From Bin107 sp965221655 (GTDB lineage: Bacteria > UBA8248), in contig OZ244906.1 of NCBI GenBank assembly GCA_965221655.1, positions 1,364,001 to 1,428,000 on the forward strand: a stretch of DNA of 64,000 bases. Reading direction: 5' to 3'. Each line of letters opens with the position of its first letter. Positions within the stretch are counted from its first letter, which is position 1. The position numbers and the translations under genes were made by a program. A model generated the notes under the pieces. The model had not been told where the DNA came from. It saw only the letters and a list, made by a program, of their open reading frames with translations, and did no database searches. This document shows, one piece after another, positions 63,954 to 64,000 of this stretch.

Positions 63954-64000
63954 TTGCCAAGCGGCGGTATCGAATTCTCCGAGTTCGTCCAGCACCTGTT
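63954..64000 (+). CDS. Start of a probable LivH-type permease (cut by the window edge)
   Basis: TTG at 63954 with AAGGAG 6 nt upstream opens a frame reading MPSGGIEFSEFVQHL to the window end. The IEFSEFVQHL opening resembles the N-terminus of LivH permeases, and the gene follows a binding protein, but only 15 residues are visible, so the call rests mainly on context. Confidence 0.5.
   Translation, partial: MPSGGIEFSEFVQHL

Overview
The window is a GC-rich chromosomal segment with tightly packed genes, many overlapping starts and stops (ATGA, GTGA, TTGA) and frequent GTG and TTG starts. The core gene order (mutS2-dnaG-rpoD; rpmE-prfA-prmC-murA-hisG-D-B-H-A-F-IE; rho; coaE; two DUF507 genes) resembles Deltaproteobacteria and neighbouring lineages such as Desulfobacterota or Tectomicrobia-like groups. 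I cannot place it more precisely. No rRNA, CRISPR array, insertion sequence or integrase is visible. Several promoters are close to the sigma70 consensus with 17-bp spacers, in keeping with the RpoD encoded at the left end.

Layout. 0-7 kb (minus strand): the 5' part of a zinc-ribbon coiled-coil protein, tRNA-Met(CAU), rpoD, dnaG and mutS2, read from a consensus promoter near 7.08 kb. 7.1-16.8 kb (minus): a large operon from the rpmE promoter through release factor 1, its methylase PrmC, MurA and the histidine pathway, ending in a hairpin at 7.14 kb. 16.8-21.1 kb: rho with a leader of about 400 nt, coaE, two DUF507 genes, a PHP phosphoesterase and tRNA-Gly(CCC). 21.1-26.5 kb: glycine cleavage genes gcvT-gcvH-gcvP with a LipM/LplA-type lipoate enzyme. 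26.9-30.1 kb: a fatty-acyl or butyryl-CoA oxidation set (thiolase, 3-hydroxyacyl-CoA dehydrogenase, acyl-CoA dehydrogenase). 30.4-37.7 kb: rluD, lspA, ileS, trpS, an M50 protease and a nitroreductase.

37.8-47.7 kb is an accessory catabolic region: a hypothetical gene of lower GC, enoyl-CoA hydratase, three alpha/beta hydrolases (one with the full catalytic pentad of DhaA-type haloalkane dehalogenases), a cupin, a STAS protein, two tandem Gfo/Idh/MocA oxidoreductases, a zinc alcohol dehydrogenase and a 3-hydroxyisobutyrate-dehydrogenase-like enzyme. 47.8-52.1 kb encodes pyruvate dehydrogenase E1 (homodimeric AceE type) and E2. 55.4-64 kb holds an M20 amidohydrolase, a complete branched-chain-amino-acid-type ABC transporter, a VOC-family protein, and a second (Tat-type) binding protein followed by the start of what is probably another permease.

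The most interesting locus is 52.86-55.41 kb. A gene starting at 54661 has an in-frame TGA at codon 12, exactly where a glutaredoxin/NrdH active site has its first cysteine (G-U-Y-T-C). An 8-bp hairpin with a GUU apical loop lies 23 nt downstream, as expected of a bacterial SECIS element. Read through, it gives a 250-residue selenoprotein: a glutaredoxin domain fused to a DinB-like four-helix metal-binding domain. It is transcribed divergently from a flavin disulfide reductase that keeps its redox cysteines but lacks the His-Glu dyad of lipoamide dehydrogenases. The pair looks like a selenium-dependent thiol redox module. An ordinary gene caller would report only the DinB half.
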